A stretch of 64,000 bases of DNA from positions 1 through 64,000 of the forward strand of contig NZ_AHAM01000125.1 of assembly GCF_000236565.1 (NCBI RefSeq). The letters are read 5' to 3'. Position 1 is the stretch's first letter. Each line of letters starts with the position of its first letter. This DNA is from Mesorhizobium alhagi CCNWXJ12-2. Its GTDB lineage: Bacteria; Pseudomonadota; Alphaproteobacteria; Rhizobiales; Rhizobiaceae. Under the pieces are notes generated by a model that worked only from the letters and a program-made list of their open reading frames with translations, made no database searches and was not told where the DNA came from. Below are positions 1 through 8,813 of this stretch, one piece after another. The position numbers and the translations under genes are program-made.

Positions 1-713
1 TCGTCTGGCCTGACGGCGAGCACTTCCTTGGCGTAGGCATCGGCGATGATCAGAAGGTCGCGGTGGAAGTGCATCGTCGCCTTGGGTTCGCCGGTAGTGC
101 CGGACGTAAAGCCGAGCAGCGCGACATCGTCGCGGCCAGTCTCAACCGCATCGAATTTCACCGGCTTGTTCAGCGCGATGCGGTCGAGTTCGGCGTCGTG
201 ATTGGCCGTGCCGTCAAAGCCGATGATGGTCTTCAGGAAGCGGCTCGCCTTGCCGCATGCGATCAGCTCGTCCTTGATGCGCGTGTCGCACAGTGCGAAT
301 TGGACCTCCGCCTTGTCGACGATCTGGCCGAGTTCGCCGGCGCGCAGCATCGGCATGGTGTTGACCACGACCGCGCCGGCCTTGGTGGCCCCTAGCCAGC
401 AGGCGACCATCGCCGGATTGTTGGCGGAGCGGATCAGCACGCGATTTCCGGGCTTTACGCCGTAATTTTCGACCAGCGCATGGGCGATGCGGTTCGACCA
501 GTCGGTCAGTTCCTTGTAGGTCCGGCGGCGGCCATTGCCGATGAGCGCGGTGTTGTCGCCGAACCCCTTCTCCACCATGGCGTCGGTCAGTTCGACGGCG
601 GCGTTCAGCCGCTCGGGATAGTCGAAGCCGTCGAGCAGGAAGTCCGGCCACTGGCTCTGCGGCGGCAGATTGTCCCTTGCGAAGCTGTCGGTGTGAGCTG
701 TCGGTCCGCGCAT
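1..713 (-). CDS. 2-aminobenzoate-CoA ligase (benzoate-CoA ligase family), C-terminus beyond window
   Basis: The visible N-terminal 237 residues belong to an AMP-forming acyl-CoA synthetase of the benzoate-CoA ligase group. The phosphate-binding signature TSGTTGEPK lies at residues 203-211. The family activates an aromatic acid with ATP and CoA in the cytoplasm. The ATG is one base after the cupin stop codon, so it is the last visible gene of the minus-strand operon headed by the fused 2-aminobenzoyl-CoA monooxygenase/reductase. That context makes anthranilate the most likely substrate, by analogy with Azoarcus evansii; benzoate or salicylate remain possible. The reading frame is open to the window edge, so the protein is truncated here only by the window. 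Confidence 0.85.
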   Translation of the reverse strand, partial: MRGPTAHTDSFARDNLPPQSQWPDFLLDGFDYPERLNAAVELTDAMVEKGFGDNTALIGNGRRRTYKELTDWSNRIAHALVENYGVKPGNRVLIRSANNPAMVACWLGATKAGAVVVNTMPMLRAGELGQIVDKAEVQFALCDTRIKDELIACGKASRFLKTIIGFDGTANHDAELDRIALNKPVKFDAVETGRDDVALLGFTSGTTGEPKATMHFHRDLLIIADAYAKEVLAVRPD

Positions 714-714
714 T

Positions 715-1167
715 TTACGCATTCGCTTCTTCAGGCAGGAAGTCGACGTCGTGCTCGGCCGACAGTCTTACGATGGTCGGAATGTCGCTCTTGTCGTGCA
801 ATTCCTCGAACAGGTTCTTGAGCCGGCCGGCCGGCGACACCCAGAACAGCGCCCGGCAGGGCTTGTCGGACTTGTTGAAATAGCCGTGGGGGATGCCCCT
901 GGGCATGCGCACCAGATCGCCGGCTTTGGCGGTCGACCAGACGCCGTCGAGCTTCAGCTCGAGCTGGCCCTCCTGCACCAGGATGAACTCGTCCTGATCG
1001 GGATGGATGTGGACGGGTACGAACTGGCCGGGCGCGCTGTTAGTCTCGAAGGCGAAGGCGCTCTCACAGACCGCCTTTGGATAATAGACCTGGCCGAGGA
1101 TGTTCCATTCGACGCCGTCCAAGCCGGTTCCGTTCGCGGTGATGCCTTTCGCGAGATCTTTCGTCAT
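715..1167 (-). CDS. cupin-domain protein of the anthranilate operon
   Basis: This 150-residue single-domain cupin has both canonical motifs. In motif 1, H53, H55 and E60 are the metal ligands, followed by G67. In motif 2, G83, P89, G91, H94 and N98 are present, with H94 completing the site. A mononuclear metal centre is therefore expected. It lies between the acyl-CoA dehydrogenase and the ligase, with 21 bases before it and one base after it, so it is probably co-transcribed. Its reaction is unknown: it could be a dioxygenase, decarboxylase or isomerase acting on a pathway intermediate, or a small-molecule binding protein. Nothing in the sequence decides between these. Confidence 0.8.
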   Translation of the reverse strand: MTKDLAKGITANGTGLDGVEWNILGQVYYPKAVCESAFAFETNSAPGQFVPVHIHPDQDEFILVQEGQLELKLDGVWSTAKAGDLVRMPRGIPHGYFNKSDKPCRALFWVSPAGRLKNLFEELHDKSDIPTIVRLSAEHDVDFLPEEANA

Positions 1168-1188
1168 GATGCAGTTCTCCCTCTGGAT

Positions 1189-2349
1189 TTATGTTCTGTC
1201 GGTGAGCACCTGACGCGCAATGATGACCTTTTGAACGTCCGAAGCGCCCTCATAGATGCGCAGCGCGCGTATTTCGCGATAGAGGCTCTCGACTACGCTC
1301 CCCTTGCGCACGCCGTCGCCGCCATGGATCTGCACGGCCTTGTCGATGACGCTCTGGGCGCGGTCGGTGGCAAAGAGCTTCGCCATCGCGGCTTCGCGGC
1401 TGATGCGGGCAGCACCCGAATCCTTCAGCCATGCAGCGCGGTAAACCAGCAGCGCCGCCGCGTCGATGTCGAGCGCCATGTCGGCGATATGGCCCTGGAC
1501 CATCTGCAATTCAGACATTGGAGCGCCGAACAATTCGCGTGACCTCGCGCGGGCAACGGATTCGTCGAGCGCGCGGCGCGCAAAGCCGAGGGCGGCCGCC
1601 GCTACCGTTGGCCGGAACACGTCGAGCACCGACATGGCGACGCGAAAGCCCTGCCCCGGCGCGCCAATCATAGCGGAGCGTGGAATGCGGCAGTTTTCGA
1701 AGGACAGCCGCGCCAGCGGATGCGGGGCGATCACTTCGAGCCGTTCAGCGATCGACAGGCCCGGCGCGTCGGCAGGCACGATGAAGGCGGAAATGCCCTT
1801 GGCGCCTGGCCCGTCGCCGGTGCGGGCAAACACGGTGTAAAAATCGGCGATGCCGCCATTCGAGATCCAGGTCTTTTCGCCGTTGAGGACGTAAGCATCG
1901 CCGTCGACCGTGGCGGCCAGATCGAGATTGGCGACGTCGGAGCCAGACTTCGGCTCGCTGAGCGCAAAGGCCGACAGAGCCTTGCCGCGCCGCGTCCTCG
2001 TCAGCCATTCACGCTTCTGCCCGGCTGTCCCGAACAGCGACAGCGCTCCCGTTCCCAGGCCCTGCATTGCGAAGGCGAAATCGGCCAGGCCGTCATGGCG
2101 CGCCAGCGTCTCGCGGATGATGCAGAGGCTACGCACGTCCAGCTTTGCGTCGGCTCCCTCGGGATCGACGGCGGAATGGACGAGCCACCCGCCCTCGCCC
2201 AGCCTTGCCACCAACTCGCGGCAGGCCTGGTCGACATCGCCGTGGTCGACATGCGCCAGATTGGCTGACGCCCAACCTTCCAGCGTCTCCGCCAGCGTGC
2301 GGTGGCGATCCTCGAAGAAGGGCCAGGCGAGAAAGCTGCGGTCAGGCAT
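1189..2349 (-). CDS. acyl-CoA dehydrogenase family protein
   Basis: A 386-residue FAD-dependent acyl-CoA dehydrogenase of ordinary family length. The N-terminal helical domain is followed by the flavin-contact stretch [14 protein letters not shown] and a C-terminal segment around [12 protein letters not shown] that matches the family's terminal substrate/FAD motif. The chosen ATG is one base after the stop of the upstream crotonase gene, with an AAGGG-type ribosome site in that gene's last codons. An in-frame codon 45 bases upstream would overlap the crotonase and is less likely. In this operon it would oxidise a CoA-bound alicyclic or opened intermediate made after ring reduction of 2-aminobenzoyl-CoA. 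The exact substrate is inferred from context only. Confidence 0.88.
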   Translation of the reverse strand: MPDRSFLAWPFFEDRHRTLAETLEGWASANLAHVDHGDVDQACRELVARLGEGGWLVHSAVDPEGADAKLDVRSLCIIRETLARHDGLADFAFAMQGLGTGALSLFGTAGQKREWLTRTRRGKALSAFALSEPKSGSDVANLDLAATVDGDAYVLNGEKTWISNGGIADFYTVFARTGDGPGAKGISAFIVPADAPGLSIAERLEVIAPHPLARLSFENCRIPRSAMIGAPGQGFRVAMSVLDVFRPTVAAAALGFARRALDESVARARSRELFGAPMSELQMVQGHIADMALDIDAAALLVYRAAWLKDSGAARISREAAMAKLFATDRAQSVIDKAVQIHGGDGVRKGSVVESLYREIRALRIYEGASDVQKVIIARQVLTDRT

Positions 2350-2350
2350 C

Positions 2351-3163
2351 TCAGTCACCCTTGAAAACGGGTTTCTGGTGGGCGACAAAGGCATCGTAGG
2401 CGCGCTTGAAATCCAGCGTCTGCATGCAGATCGCCTGCGCCTGCGCTTCCGCCTCGATGGCCTGCTCGATCGACATCGACCATTCCTGATTGAGCATGGT
2501 CTTGGTCATCATATGCCCGAAATTCGGGCCTTCGGCGAGGCGCTTGGCCAGCGCAAGCGCCTCATTATCGAGCGCCGCCTGCTCGACGACACGGTTGAAG
2601 AACCCCCAGCGCTCACCCTCTTCGGCCGACATGGTCCTGCCGGTATAGAGGAGTTCCGCCGCGCGGCCCTGGCTGATGATGCGCGGAAGGATGGCGCAGG
2701 CGCCCATGTCGCAGCCGGCAAGGCCAACGCGGGTGAACAGGAACGCCGTCTTGGCCTCCGGCGTGGCGATGCGCAGGTCCGACGCCATGGCGATGATCGC
2801 GCCGGCCCCGACGCAGACGCCGTCAACGGCGGCGATGATCGGCTTGCCGCAATTGATCATAGCCTTGATCAGGTCGCCGGTCATGCGGGTGAAGGCCAGC
2901 AGGCCTTTCATGTCCTTGTTCAGCAGCGGGCCGATAATGTCGTGGACATCGCCGCCCGAGCAGAAATTGCCGCCGTTTGAACCAAACACCACCGCCTTGA
3001 TATCGTCCGCATAGGCCAGCGTGCGAAAACAATCGCGAAGCTCGGCATAGCTGTCGAAGGTCAGCGGGTTCTTGCGCTCCGGTCGGTCGAGCGTGATGAC
3101 GGCGATGCCGTCTTGCGCGCTCCAGCGGAAATGCTTCGCCTTGTACCCTGCCATGTCAGTCAT
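2351..3163 (-). CDS. crotonase/enoyl-CoA hydratase family protein with non-canonical active site
   Basis: This 270-residue protein has the crotonase fold, with oxyanion-hole segments near residues 66-71 (CSGGD region) and 119-122. The two acid residues that classic enoyl-CoA hydratases use (Glu144 and Glu164 in rat numbering) align with I123 and R145 here, so neither glutamate is present. It may therefore catalyse a different crotonase reaction, such as ring hydrolysis, isomerisation or C-C cleavage on an amino- or oxo-cyclohexene carboxyl-CoA. The start codon overlaps the end of marR by eight bases and the stop is one base before the acyl-CoA dehydrogenase ATG, so the three genes are translationally coupled. 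Confidence 0.85.
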   Translation of the reverse strand: MTDMAGYKAKHFRWSAQDGIAVITLDRPERKNPLTFDSYAELRDCFRTLAYADDIKAVVFGSNGGNFCSGGDVHDIIGPLLNKDMKGLLAFTRMTGDLIKAMINCGKPIIAAVDGVCVGAGAIIAMASDLRIATPEAKTAFLFTRVGLAGCDMGACAILPRIISQGRAAELLYTGRTMSAEEGERWGFFNRVVEQAALDNEALALAKRLAEGPNFGHMMTKTMLNQEWSMSIEQAIEAEAQAQAICMQTLDFKRAYDAFVAHQKPVFKGD

Positions 3164-3647
3164 TGGCGTCCACCTTTGCGGTCAGCTTCGGCGATCTGCC
3201 GACGGTTTCCAATATTCCGATCGCCTGTTCGCAATCTTCATCGGACAGGTCCTGCAGAATGCCGTTAACCCAGCCGGCATGCGCCTCGGCCATGCGGGCA
3301 AACGTTTCCCTGCCCTTTATGGAGAGCCGCACCAGCGTGGCACGCTTGTCGCCGGCGACCGGGATCCGCAGCACCAGCCCGTCAGCGACGAGCCGCTCGA
3401 CGATGCCGGTGACATTGCCGTTGGAAACCCGCAGCGCGGCCGAAAGCTCGCTCATCTTCAGCCCATCCTCGAAGCGGTAGAGCGCAGCGAGGACATCGAA
3501 GCGCGGCAGCGTCGTGTCGAACTCGACGCGCAGATTCTCGCGCACCGTCGCCTCGACCAATTTGGTCGCTTTCAGCATGCGCAGCCAGACCCTGAGCCTC
3601 TGCTTTGCCATGCATGGAACGGAAATCGGTTTCTGCTGGATCGTCAT
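3156..3647 (-). CDS. MarR family transcriptional regulator
   Basis: A 163-residue winged-helix regulator. The recognition region [21 protein letters not shown], about residues 67-87, is followed by a wing containing [13 protein letters not shown], as is typical of MarR proteins. The ATG overlaps the upstream SDR stop as ATGA, which favours this start over an internal methionine at residue 13. It sits inside the catabolic operon. MarR proteins of aromatic degradation clusters usually bind palindromes and are released by the aromatic acid or its CoA ester. The twin palindrome upstream of the first operon gene, at 6751-6782, is the obvious candidate operator. Autoregulation with anthraniloyl-CoA as effector is an inference. 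Confidence 0.88.
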   Translation of the reverse strand: MTIQQKPISVPCMAKQRLRVWLRMLKATKLVEATVRENLRVEFDTTLPRFDVLAALYRFEDGLKMSELSAALRVSNGNVTGIVERLVADGLVLRIPVAGDKRATLVRLSIKGRETFARMAEAHAGWVNGILQDLSDEDCEQAIGILETVGRSPKLTAKVDAND

Positions 3648-4405
3648 ACTTCGCCCCCCGAAATCGAAATGGCCTGGCCGGTGATTGCGGCTGCATTCGG
3701 CCCGCAGAGAAACAGCACGGTCTCGGCGACTTCCTCGGGCCGCACAAAGCGCTTCTGCGGGTTCGCGTCGGCCAATGCGGCTATCGCCTCGTCCCGGCCC
3801 TTGCCGGTCTTCTGCATGATGGTTTCGATCGAGCGCTCGAGCATCGGAGTTTGGGTGAAGCCGGGGCAGACCGCGTTCACGGTTATGCAGGTTTCGGCGA
3901 GCTCCAGCGCCAGCGATTTCGTCAGCCCGACGACGCCATGCTTGGCGGCGCTGTAGGCGGAGACATAAGGGTAGCCCTTCAGGCCCGCCGTCGACGCGAC
4001 GGCGATCAGGCGGCCCTGCTTGCGCTTCAGCAGGCCGGGCAACGCATTCTGGAAGGTCAGGAACACGCCGGTCAGATTGACGTCGAGCATCTTCTTCCAC
4101 AAATCCATGCCCGTACGATGGAACGGCGCGCTTTCGGCCGTGCCGGCATTGGCTACGATGATGTCGAGATCGCCATGCTCCGCGCCGATCCGCTCGAACA
4201 GTTCGCGCACCGACGCCTCGTCGGTCATATCGGCGACGATGCCGCTGATGCGGTCCGACTTGGCCGCCATTTCCTCGAGTGGTTCCATTCGCCTGCCCGA
4301 TACGACAACCGAGGCGCCCGCCTCGGCAAGCGCAAGCGCGATAGCGGCGCCCAACCCGGAGCCACCGCCGGTCACCAATGCGCGCTGTCCGGAAAGATCG
4401 CTCAT
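3644..4405 (-). CDS. SDR family NAD(P)-dependent dehydrogenase, probable 3-hydroxyacyl-CoA dehydrogenase step
   Basis: A 253-residue classical short-chain dehydrogenase. The nucleotide-binding motif TGGGSGLG is at residues 12-19 and NAG at 86-88, with the catalytic triad S138, Y151 and K155. The carboxy end [10 protein letters not shown] is the usual SDR tetramer tail. It overlaps the monooxygenase/reductase gene upstream by four bases (ATGA) and marR downstream by four bases. In this operon it probably oxidises or reduces a hydroxyl or keto group on an alicyclic CoA intermediate, formally replacing a 3-hydroxyacyl-CoA dehydrogenase. The substrate cannot be read from the sequence. Confidence 0.87.
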   Translation of the reverse strand: MSDLSGQRALVTGGGSGLGAAIALALAEAGASVVVSGRRMEPLEEMAAKSDRISGIVADMTDEASVRELFERIGAEHGDLDIIVANAGTAESAPFHRTGMDLWKKMLDVNLTGVFLTFQNALPGLLKRKQGRLIAVASTAGLKGYPYVSAYSAAKHGVVGLTKSLALELAETCITVNAVCPGFTQTPMLERSIETIMQKTGKGRDEAIAALADANPQKRFVRPEEVAETVLFLCGPNAAAITGQAISISGGEV

Positions 4406-6702
4406 ACCACGCGGTCCTGTGCGGCCATTTCGGCGGCGCGCTCGGCAAGACGGAACAACTGGTCGCGCCCGGGCAGATATGGATCGGGCCAGGGCTCGCC
4501 CGTGTCTCCGAATTTGGCGGCGGCGCGCAACGTCCAGTAGGGATCGGTCAGATGCGGCCGCGCCAGGCAGACCAGATCGGCGCGACCGGCAAGCAGGATC
4601 GAGTTGACGTGATCCGGCTCATAGATATTGCCGACCGCCATGGTCGCCATGCCGATCTCGTTGCGGATGCGGTCGGAGAACGGCGTCTGGAACATACGGC
4701 CGTAGACGGGACGGGCAAGCTCAGAGGTTTGCCCCGCAGACACGTCGCAAATGTCTACACCCGCCTCCTGCAGCATCTTTGCGATTTCCACCGCCTCCTG
4801 TGGTGTTACCCCCTCGTCGCCAACCCAATCATTGGCGGAAATGCGCACCGAGATTGGCTTGCCTGCCGGCCAGACCTCGCGCACGGCGTGGTAGACCTCC
4901 AGCGGGTAGCGCATGCGGTTCTGCAGCGGGCCGCCATATTCGTCGGTCCGGTTGTTGGTCAGCGGCGTGATGAAGGAGGATAGGAGATAGCCGTGCGCGG
5001 CATGGATCTCCAGCATGTCGAAGCCGGCGCGGTCGGCCATTTTGGCCGAGGCGACGAACTGGTCGCGCACCAGGTCCATGTCGGCGCGAGTCATCGCCCG
5101 CGGCGTCTGGTTCTCAGCCGACCATGGCAGCTCCGACACCGACATGACCGGCCAGTTGCCTTGGTCGAGCGGCTTGTCCGTGCCCTCCCAGCCGAGTTTG
5201 GTCGAGCCCTTGCGGCCGGAATGGCCGATCTGGGCGCAGATCTTGGCTTGGGTTTCAGTGTGGACGAAATCGACGATGCGCTTCCAAGCCACCTCATGCT
5301 CGGGCTTGTAGAAGCCCGTGCAGCCCGGCGTGATCCGCCCTTCTGGGCTGACGCAGGTCATCTCGATATAGAGGAGGCCGGCGCCGCCCTTGGCGCGTTC
5401 GCCGTAATGCACCAGGTGCCAGTCGGTCGGCGTTCCGTCGACAGCCTTGTACTGCGCCATAGGCGAAACCACGATGCGGTTTCTGAGCTGCATATCGCGC
5501 AGCCTGAACGGCGCAAACATCGGCGCCCGCCTGGTGCCAGCGGGGGCGCCGGCACGCTCCTGGAACCATTGCTCTGCGCTTTCCAGCCAGGCCTTGTCGC
5601 GCAGCCGCAGGTTTTCGTGGCTGATGCGCTGCGAGCGGGTCAGCAGCGAATAGTTGAACTGCACCGGATCGAGGTCGAAATAGCGCTCGACATCCTCGAA
5701 CCATTCCAGCGAATTGCGGGCCGCCGACTGCAGGCGCAGCACCTCGGTGCGGCGCTCCTCCTCGTAGCGGGCGAAGGCGGCTTCCAGCGTCGGCTCGGTG
5801 TTGACCAATTCGGCCAGCGCGATGGCACTTTCCAGCGCCAGTTTGGTGCCCGAGCCTATCGAGAAATGCGCGGTGGCGGCCGCATCGCCGAGCAGCGCGA
5901 TATTCCGGTAAGACCAGCGCTTGCAGAGCACGCGCGGGAAATTCAGCCAGGCCGAACCACGGATGTGGTTGGCGTTGGTCATCAGTTCATGGCCGCCGAG
6001 ATATTTGGCGAAGATGCGCTCGCAGATGCGGTTGGTTTCCTGCTGGCTTTTCTCGCCGAAGCCGAATTTTGCCCAGGTCTCAGCGCTGCACTCGACGATG
6101 AACGTCGCCGTATCCTGGTCGAACTGGTAGGCATGCGCCCACACCCAGCCGTGCTCGGTCTCTTCAAAGATGAATGTGAAGGCGTCGTCGAATTTCTGGT
6201 GCGTGCCGAGCCATACGAATTTGCAGGTGCGCACGTCGATCTCGGGCTCGAATTTTTCCGCGAATTCAGTCCGGGCGCGCGAGTTCAGCCCGTCGGCGGC
6301 GACGACGAGATCATATTCCTCGGCATATTTGCAGACGTTTTCGACATTGGTTTCGAAGCGCAGCTCGACGCCGAGTTCGCGCGCCCGCGCCTGCAGCAGA
6401 AGCAGGAGCTGCTTGCGGCCGATGCCGCAGAAGCCATGGCCGGTGGAAACCGTCTTGGTGCTCTTGAAATGGACGGCGATGTCGTCCCAATAGGCGAAAT
6501 GAGAGCGGATCGCCGCGGCGCTGACCGCGTCATTGGCGGCGAGATTGGTGAGAGTTTCGTCGGAAAGCACCACGCCCCAGCCGAACGTGTCGTCGGGCCG
6601 GTTGCGCTCGACAACGACGACTTCCGCCGCCGGATCGCGCAGCTTCATGCTGATAGCGAAATAGAGGCCGGCGGGGCCTCCACCTAGGCAGGCGATCTTC
6701 AT
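4402..6702 (-). CDS. fused FAD monooxygenase/OYE reductase: 2-aminobenzoyl-CoA monooxygenase/reductase (also annotated salicylyl-CoA 5-hydroxylase/oxidoreductase)
   Basis: A 766-residue two-domain flavoprotein. Residues 1 to about 385 form a class A aromatic monooxygenase: dinucleotide motif [10 protein letters not shown] at 8-17, the [10 protein letters not shown] motif, and the FAD motif [16 protein letters not shown]. Residues from about 396 to the end form an old-yellow-enzyme domain, with [11 protein letters not shown] and [12 protein letters not shown]. This fusion and length match the 2-aminobenzoyl-CoA monooxygenase/reductase of Azoarcus evansii, which hydroxylates the ring and then reduces it to a non-aromatic oxo-cyclohexene product. 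It is first in the operon, directly behind the twin palindromic operator. The neighbouring CoA ligase and beta-oxidation-like genes favour anthraniloyl-CoA over salicylyl-CoA as substrate. Confidence 0.92.
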   Translation of the reverse strand: MKIACLGGGPAGLYFAISMKLRDPAAEVVVVERNRPDDTFGWGVVLSDETLTNLAANDAVSAAAIRSHFAYWDDIAVHFKSTKTVSTGHGFCGIGRKQLLLLLQARARELGVELRFETNVENVCKYAEEYDLVVAADGLNSRARTEFAEKFEPEIDVRTCKFVWLGTHQKFDDAFTFIFEETEHGWVWAHAYQFDQDTATFIVECSAETWAKFGFGEKSQQETNRICERIFAKYLGGHELMTNANHIRGSAWLNFPRVLCKRWSYRNIALLGDAAATAHFSIGSGTKLALESAIALAELVNTEPTLEAAFARYEEERRTEVLRLQSAARNSLEWFEDVERYFDLDPVQFNYSLLTRSQRISHENLRLRDKAWLESAEQWFQERAGAPAGTRRAPMFAPFRLRDMQLRNRIVVSPMAQYKAVDGTPTDWHLVHYGERAKGGAGLLYIEMTCVSPEGRITPGCTGFYKPEHEVAWKRIVDFVHTETQAKICAQIGHSGRKGSTKLGWEGTDKPLDQGNWPVMSVSELPWSAENQTPRAMTRADMDLVRDQFVASAKMADRAGFDMLEIHAAHGYLLSSFITPLTNNRTDEYGGPLQNRMRYPLEVYHAVREVWPAGKPISVRISANDWVGDEGVTPQEAVEIAKMLQEAGVDICDVSAGQTSELARPVYGRMFQTPFSDRIRNEIGMATMAVGNIYEPDHVNSILLAGRADLVCLARPHLTDPYWTLRAAAKFGDTGEPWPDPYLPGRDQLFRLAERAAEMAAQDRVV

Positions 6703-6750
6703 CGGCCGTCATTCTCCTTCCGATGCAGGAAGATGACACCCAGCGACCAT

Positions 6751-6782
6751 AATTTCAAGCATGAAATTTCAAGCTTGAAATT
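6751..6782. promoter_or_regulatory. twin palindromic operator, probable MarR binding sites
   Basis: The sequence AATTTCAAGCTTGAAATT at 6765-6782 is a perfect 18-bp palindrome. A near copy with the same outer arms, AATTTCAAGCATGAAATT, lies at 6751-6768; the two share four bases, giving a 14-bp repeat period. They sit between the divergent operon (first ATG at 6702) and the hydrolase gene (ATG at 6861). Palindromes with TTTCA/TGAAA arms are the usual shape of a MarR dimer site, and a marR gene is the third gene of the operon. The assignment is inference from position and symmetry. Confidence 0.6.
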
Positions 6783-6860
6783 AATCCGGATACCCGATGA
6801 TGCTTGCGCCGGACGCGCATCCGTGGCCAATTCCGCCCGGTAAAGGATGAGCAAGGCACA

Positions 6861-7691
6861 ATGACGCTACACCGGATTTCCGACTGGGACGACGCCTACA
6901 CCAATTCCGCCTACATACCGGGCGGCGAAGGCTATCCCGACAAATGGCAGTCGCTCGCGGCCGGCTTCCGCGACGAGATGGGCCGGACCGGACGGCTGCA
7001 GGCCGACATCTCCTACGGTGCCCGCCAGCGAAACCGTTTTGACCTGTTCCTGCCCATCGATACACCCAAGGGCCTCGTAGTCTTCGTGCATGGCGGCTAC
7101 TGGACGAAGTTCGACAAATCCTGCTGGTCGCATCTGGCCAGAGGCCCGCTCGACCACGGCTATGCTGTGGCCCTGCCCTCCTATGTGCTCTGCCCGGAAG
7201 CACGAATTTCGGAAATCGTGAGGCAGGTCGCCGACGCCGTCACCGCCGCTGCCGGCGAAGTTCCCGGGCCAATTCACCTAACCGGCCATTCGGCGGGCGG
7301 ACATCTCGTCAGCCGTATGATCTGCACCACGACGCCGCTTTCAGGCGACGTGGTTTCGCGGATTGTCAAGACGGTGTCGATTTCCGGCCTGCACGATCTC
7401 CGGCCGCTGATGAACACGGAGATGAACAACACGCTACGGCTGGACATTGCCGAGGCGCGGGCCGAAAGCCCGGCGCTGCTCGAACCGATCGGCGGCATCG
7501 ACCTGACCTGTTGGGTCGGGTCCGCGGAGCGGCCGGAATTCCTGCGCCAGAACGGGCTGCTCGAAAATCTGTGGAGCAGCTTCGACGTCCGCCTCTCCAG
7601 CATCGAGGAACCCGGCCGGCACCATTTCGATGTCATTGAAGGGTTGGCGGACGCCAATCATCCGCTGGTGAGAACGTTGCTGGCGGTGTAA
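6861..7691 (+). CDS. alpha/beta hydrolase, probable kynurenine formamidase (arylformamidase-like)
   Basis: A 276-residue alpha/beta hydrolase. The oxyanion motif HGGYW at residues 77-81 is the form found in the eukaryote-type arylformamidases, and the nucleophile elbow GHSAGG is at 142-147 with S144. A late His in RHHFDVIEG is a good candidate for the third catalytic residue. Arylformamidases release kynurenine from N-formylkynurenine, and kynurenine yields anthranilate. Divergent placement opposite an anthranilate degradation operon across a shared operator fits this role. The ATG used has a GCAAGG ribosome site; upstream in-frame codons lack one. It could instead be another aryl amide or ester hydrolase of the pathway. 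Confidence 0.75.
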   Translation: MTLHRISDWDDAYTNSAYIPGGEGYPDKWQSLAAGFRDEMGRTGRLQADISYGARQRNRFDLFLPIDTPKGLVVFVHGGYWTKFDKSCWSHLARGPLDHGYAVALPSYVLCPEARISEIVRQVADAVTAAAGEVPGPIHLTGHSAGGHLVSRMICTTTPLSGDVVSRIVKTVSISGLHDLRPLMNTEMNNTLRLDIAEARAESPALLEPIGGIDLTCWVGSAERPEFLRQNGLLENLWSSFDVRLSSIEEPGRHHFDVIEGLADANHPLVRTLLAV

Positions 7692-7718
7692 GAATTCCTG
7701 CCGAAGCCCGGAGGTCCG

Positions 7719-7955
7719 ATGAAAGCCGTATTCGTTCAGTTGCAGTGCGCCCCAGGCCAGACCTATGCGGTCGCCGACCACCTGTTCGAGCGCGAGGTGG
7801 CTTCGGAACTCTATTCGACCAGCGGCGAGTACGATCTCCTGATGAAGATCTACATCGACGACGGCGTCGACATCGGCAAGTTCATCAACGAGAACATCGC
7901 CAATGTCCCCGGCATCGTTCGCTCCCTGACGACGCTCACTTTCAAAGCATTCTGA
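7719..7955 (+). CDS. stand-alone Lrp/AsnC ligand-binding (RAM) domain protein
   Basis: The 78-residue protein consists of only the effector-binding/oligomerisation domain of Lrp/AsnC regulators; there is no helix-turn-helix. The pattern SGEYDLLMKIYID in the middle matches the RAM core. Such single-domain proteins form oligomers and are thought to bind small molecules such as amino acids. It follows the formamidase-like gene by 27 bases on the same strand with an AGGAGG-like site (GGAGGTCCG) before the ATG, so co-transcription is likely. A link to tryptophan or anthranilate sensing is possible but only contextual. Confidence 0.8.
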   Translation: MKAVFVQLQCAPGQTYAVADHLFEREVASELYSTSGEYDLLMKIYIDDGVDIGKFINENIANVPGIVRSLTTLTFKAF

Positions 7956-7982
7956 TCTACAGGATATCGCGACTCGCTGTTT

Positions 7983-8747
7983 TTAGACGGGCTTTCGCTC
8001 GGCGCGGCGGGCCGCGATGTAGCGCATCGCCATCACGCGCCGACGCAGGATCTCGGTTCGCATCGCCGACAGGTGCAGCGTGAAGAACAGCGCCGTGAAG
8101 CCGAGCGCCATGACCAGAAGCGGCCAGAGCAGGCTCGGGTGGATGGTCGGGCCGTCGAGCCGAAGCACCGAGGCCGGTTGATGTAGCGTGTTCCACCAGT
8201 CGACCGAGAATTTGATAATCGGGATGTTGATGAAGCCGACCAGCGTTATGATCGCGGCGGCACGTGCTGAGCGGGCCGGGTCGTCTAGCGCGCGGGTCAG
8301 CGCGATGATGCCGAGATACATCAGGAAGAGCACGAACACCGAGGTCAGCCGCGCGTCCCAGACCCACCATGCGCCCCACATGGGCTTGCCCCAGATCGAG
8401 CCGGTAACCAGCGCCAGAGCGGTGAAGACCGCACCGATGGGGGCTGCAGCCTTCAGCGAGACGTCGGCGAGCGGGTGGCGCCAGACCAGCGTTCCGATCG
8501 CCGACAGGGCCATCAGCGAGTAGCACATCATTGCCAGCCATGCGAAGGGCACGTGGATATACATGATACGCACGGTGATGCCCTGCTGGTAATCTTCAGG
8601 CGCAGTGAAGGCCAGGTATAATCCGATGGCGAGCGCCAGCGCCGAGAGGCCAGCGAGCCACGGCGTCAGCCAAGCGCTCAGCGCCAGGAAGCGGGTGGGA
8701 TTGGCAAGATCGATCCAGCGGCCGGGCCGCGCGGTTGTTTCGCTCAT
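7983..8747 (-). CDS. ccmC: heme exporter permease CcmC
   Basis: A 254-residue integral membrane protein with six predicted helices. It carries the tryptophan-rich heme-handling motif WGAWWVWDARLTS in its middle and a conserved WWNTLHQP segment. CcmC presents heme to CcmE in cytochrome c maturation (System I). The usual partners ccmA, ccmB, ccmD and ccmG are absent on both sides: the gene ends 28 bases from the convergent RAM-domain gene and starts 66 bases from ndvA's stop. It is therefore either a displaced single copy or a second copy. The C-terminus keeps the basic tail common in the family, and no damage is visible. Confidence 0.93.
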   Translation of the reverse strand: MSETTARPGRWIDLANPTRFLALSAWLTPWLAGLSALALAIGLYLAFTAPEDYQQGITVRIMYIHVPFAWLAMMCYSLMALSAIGTLVWRHPLADVSLKAAAPIGAVFTALALVTGSIWGKPMWGAWWVWDARLTSVFVLFLMYLGIIALTRALDDPARSARAAAIITLVGFINIPIIKFSVDWWNTLHQPASVLRLDGPTIHPSLLWPLLVMALGFTALFFTLHLSAMRTEILRRRVMAMRYIAARRAERKPV

Positions 8748-8772
8748 GGCCCGTTACATAGACCTGCGTTCC

Positions 8773-8803
8773 GCCTGCGGCAATTGCGGCGATCGCCGCA
8801 GGC
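8773..8803 (-). terminator. hairpin behind ndvA
   Basis: Nine-base arms GCCTGCGGC (8773-8781) and GCCGCAGGC (8795-8803) enclose a 13-base loop that itself contains GCGATCGC. It begins 10 bases after the ndvA stop codon, in the right place to end that transcript, but no T-run follows on the minus strand. It may be a 3'-end stabilising stem rather than a full intrinsic terminator. Confidence 0.35.
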
Positions 8804-8813
8804 AGACGGCTTC

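Noticed and set aside
4993-6687. 564-residue plus-strand frame opposite the fused monooxygenase/reductase
   Set aside because: It is the antisense of a gene with clear flavoprotein motifs; long antisense frames are expected in high-GC DNA and this one has no family likeness.
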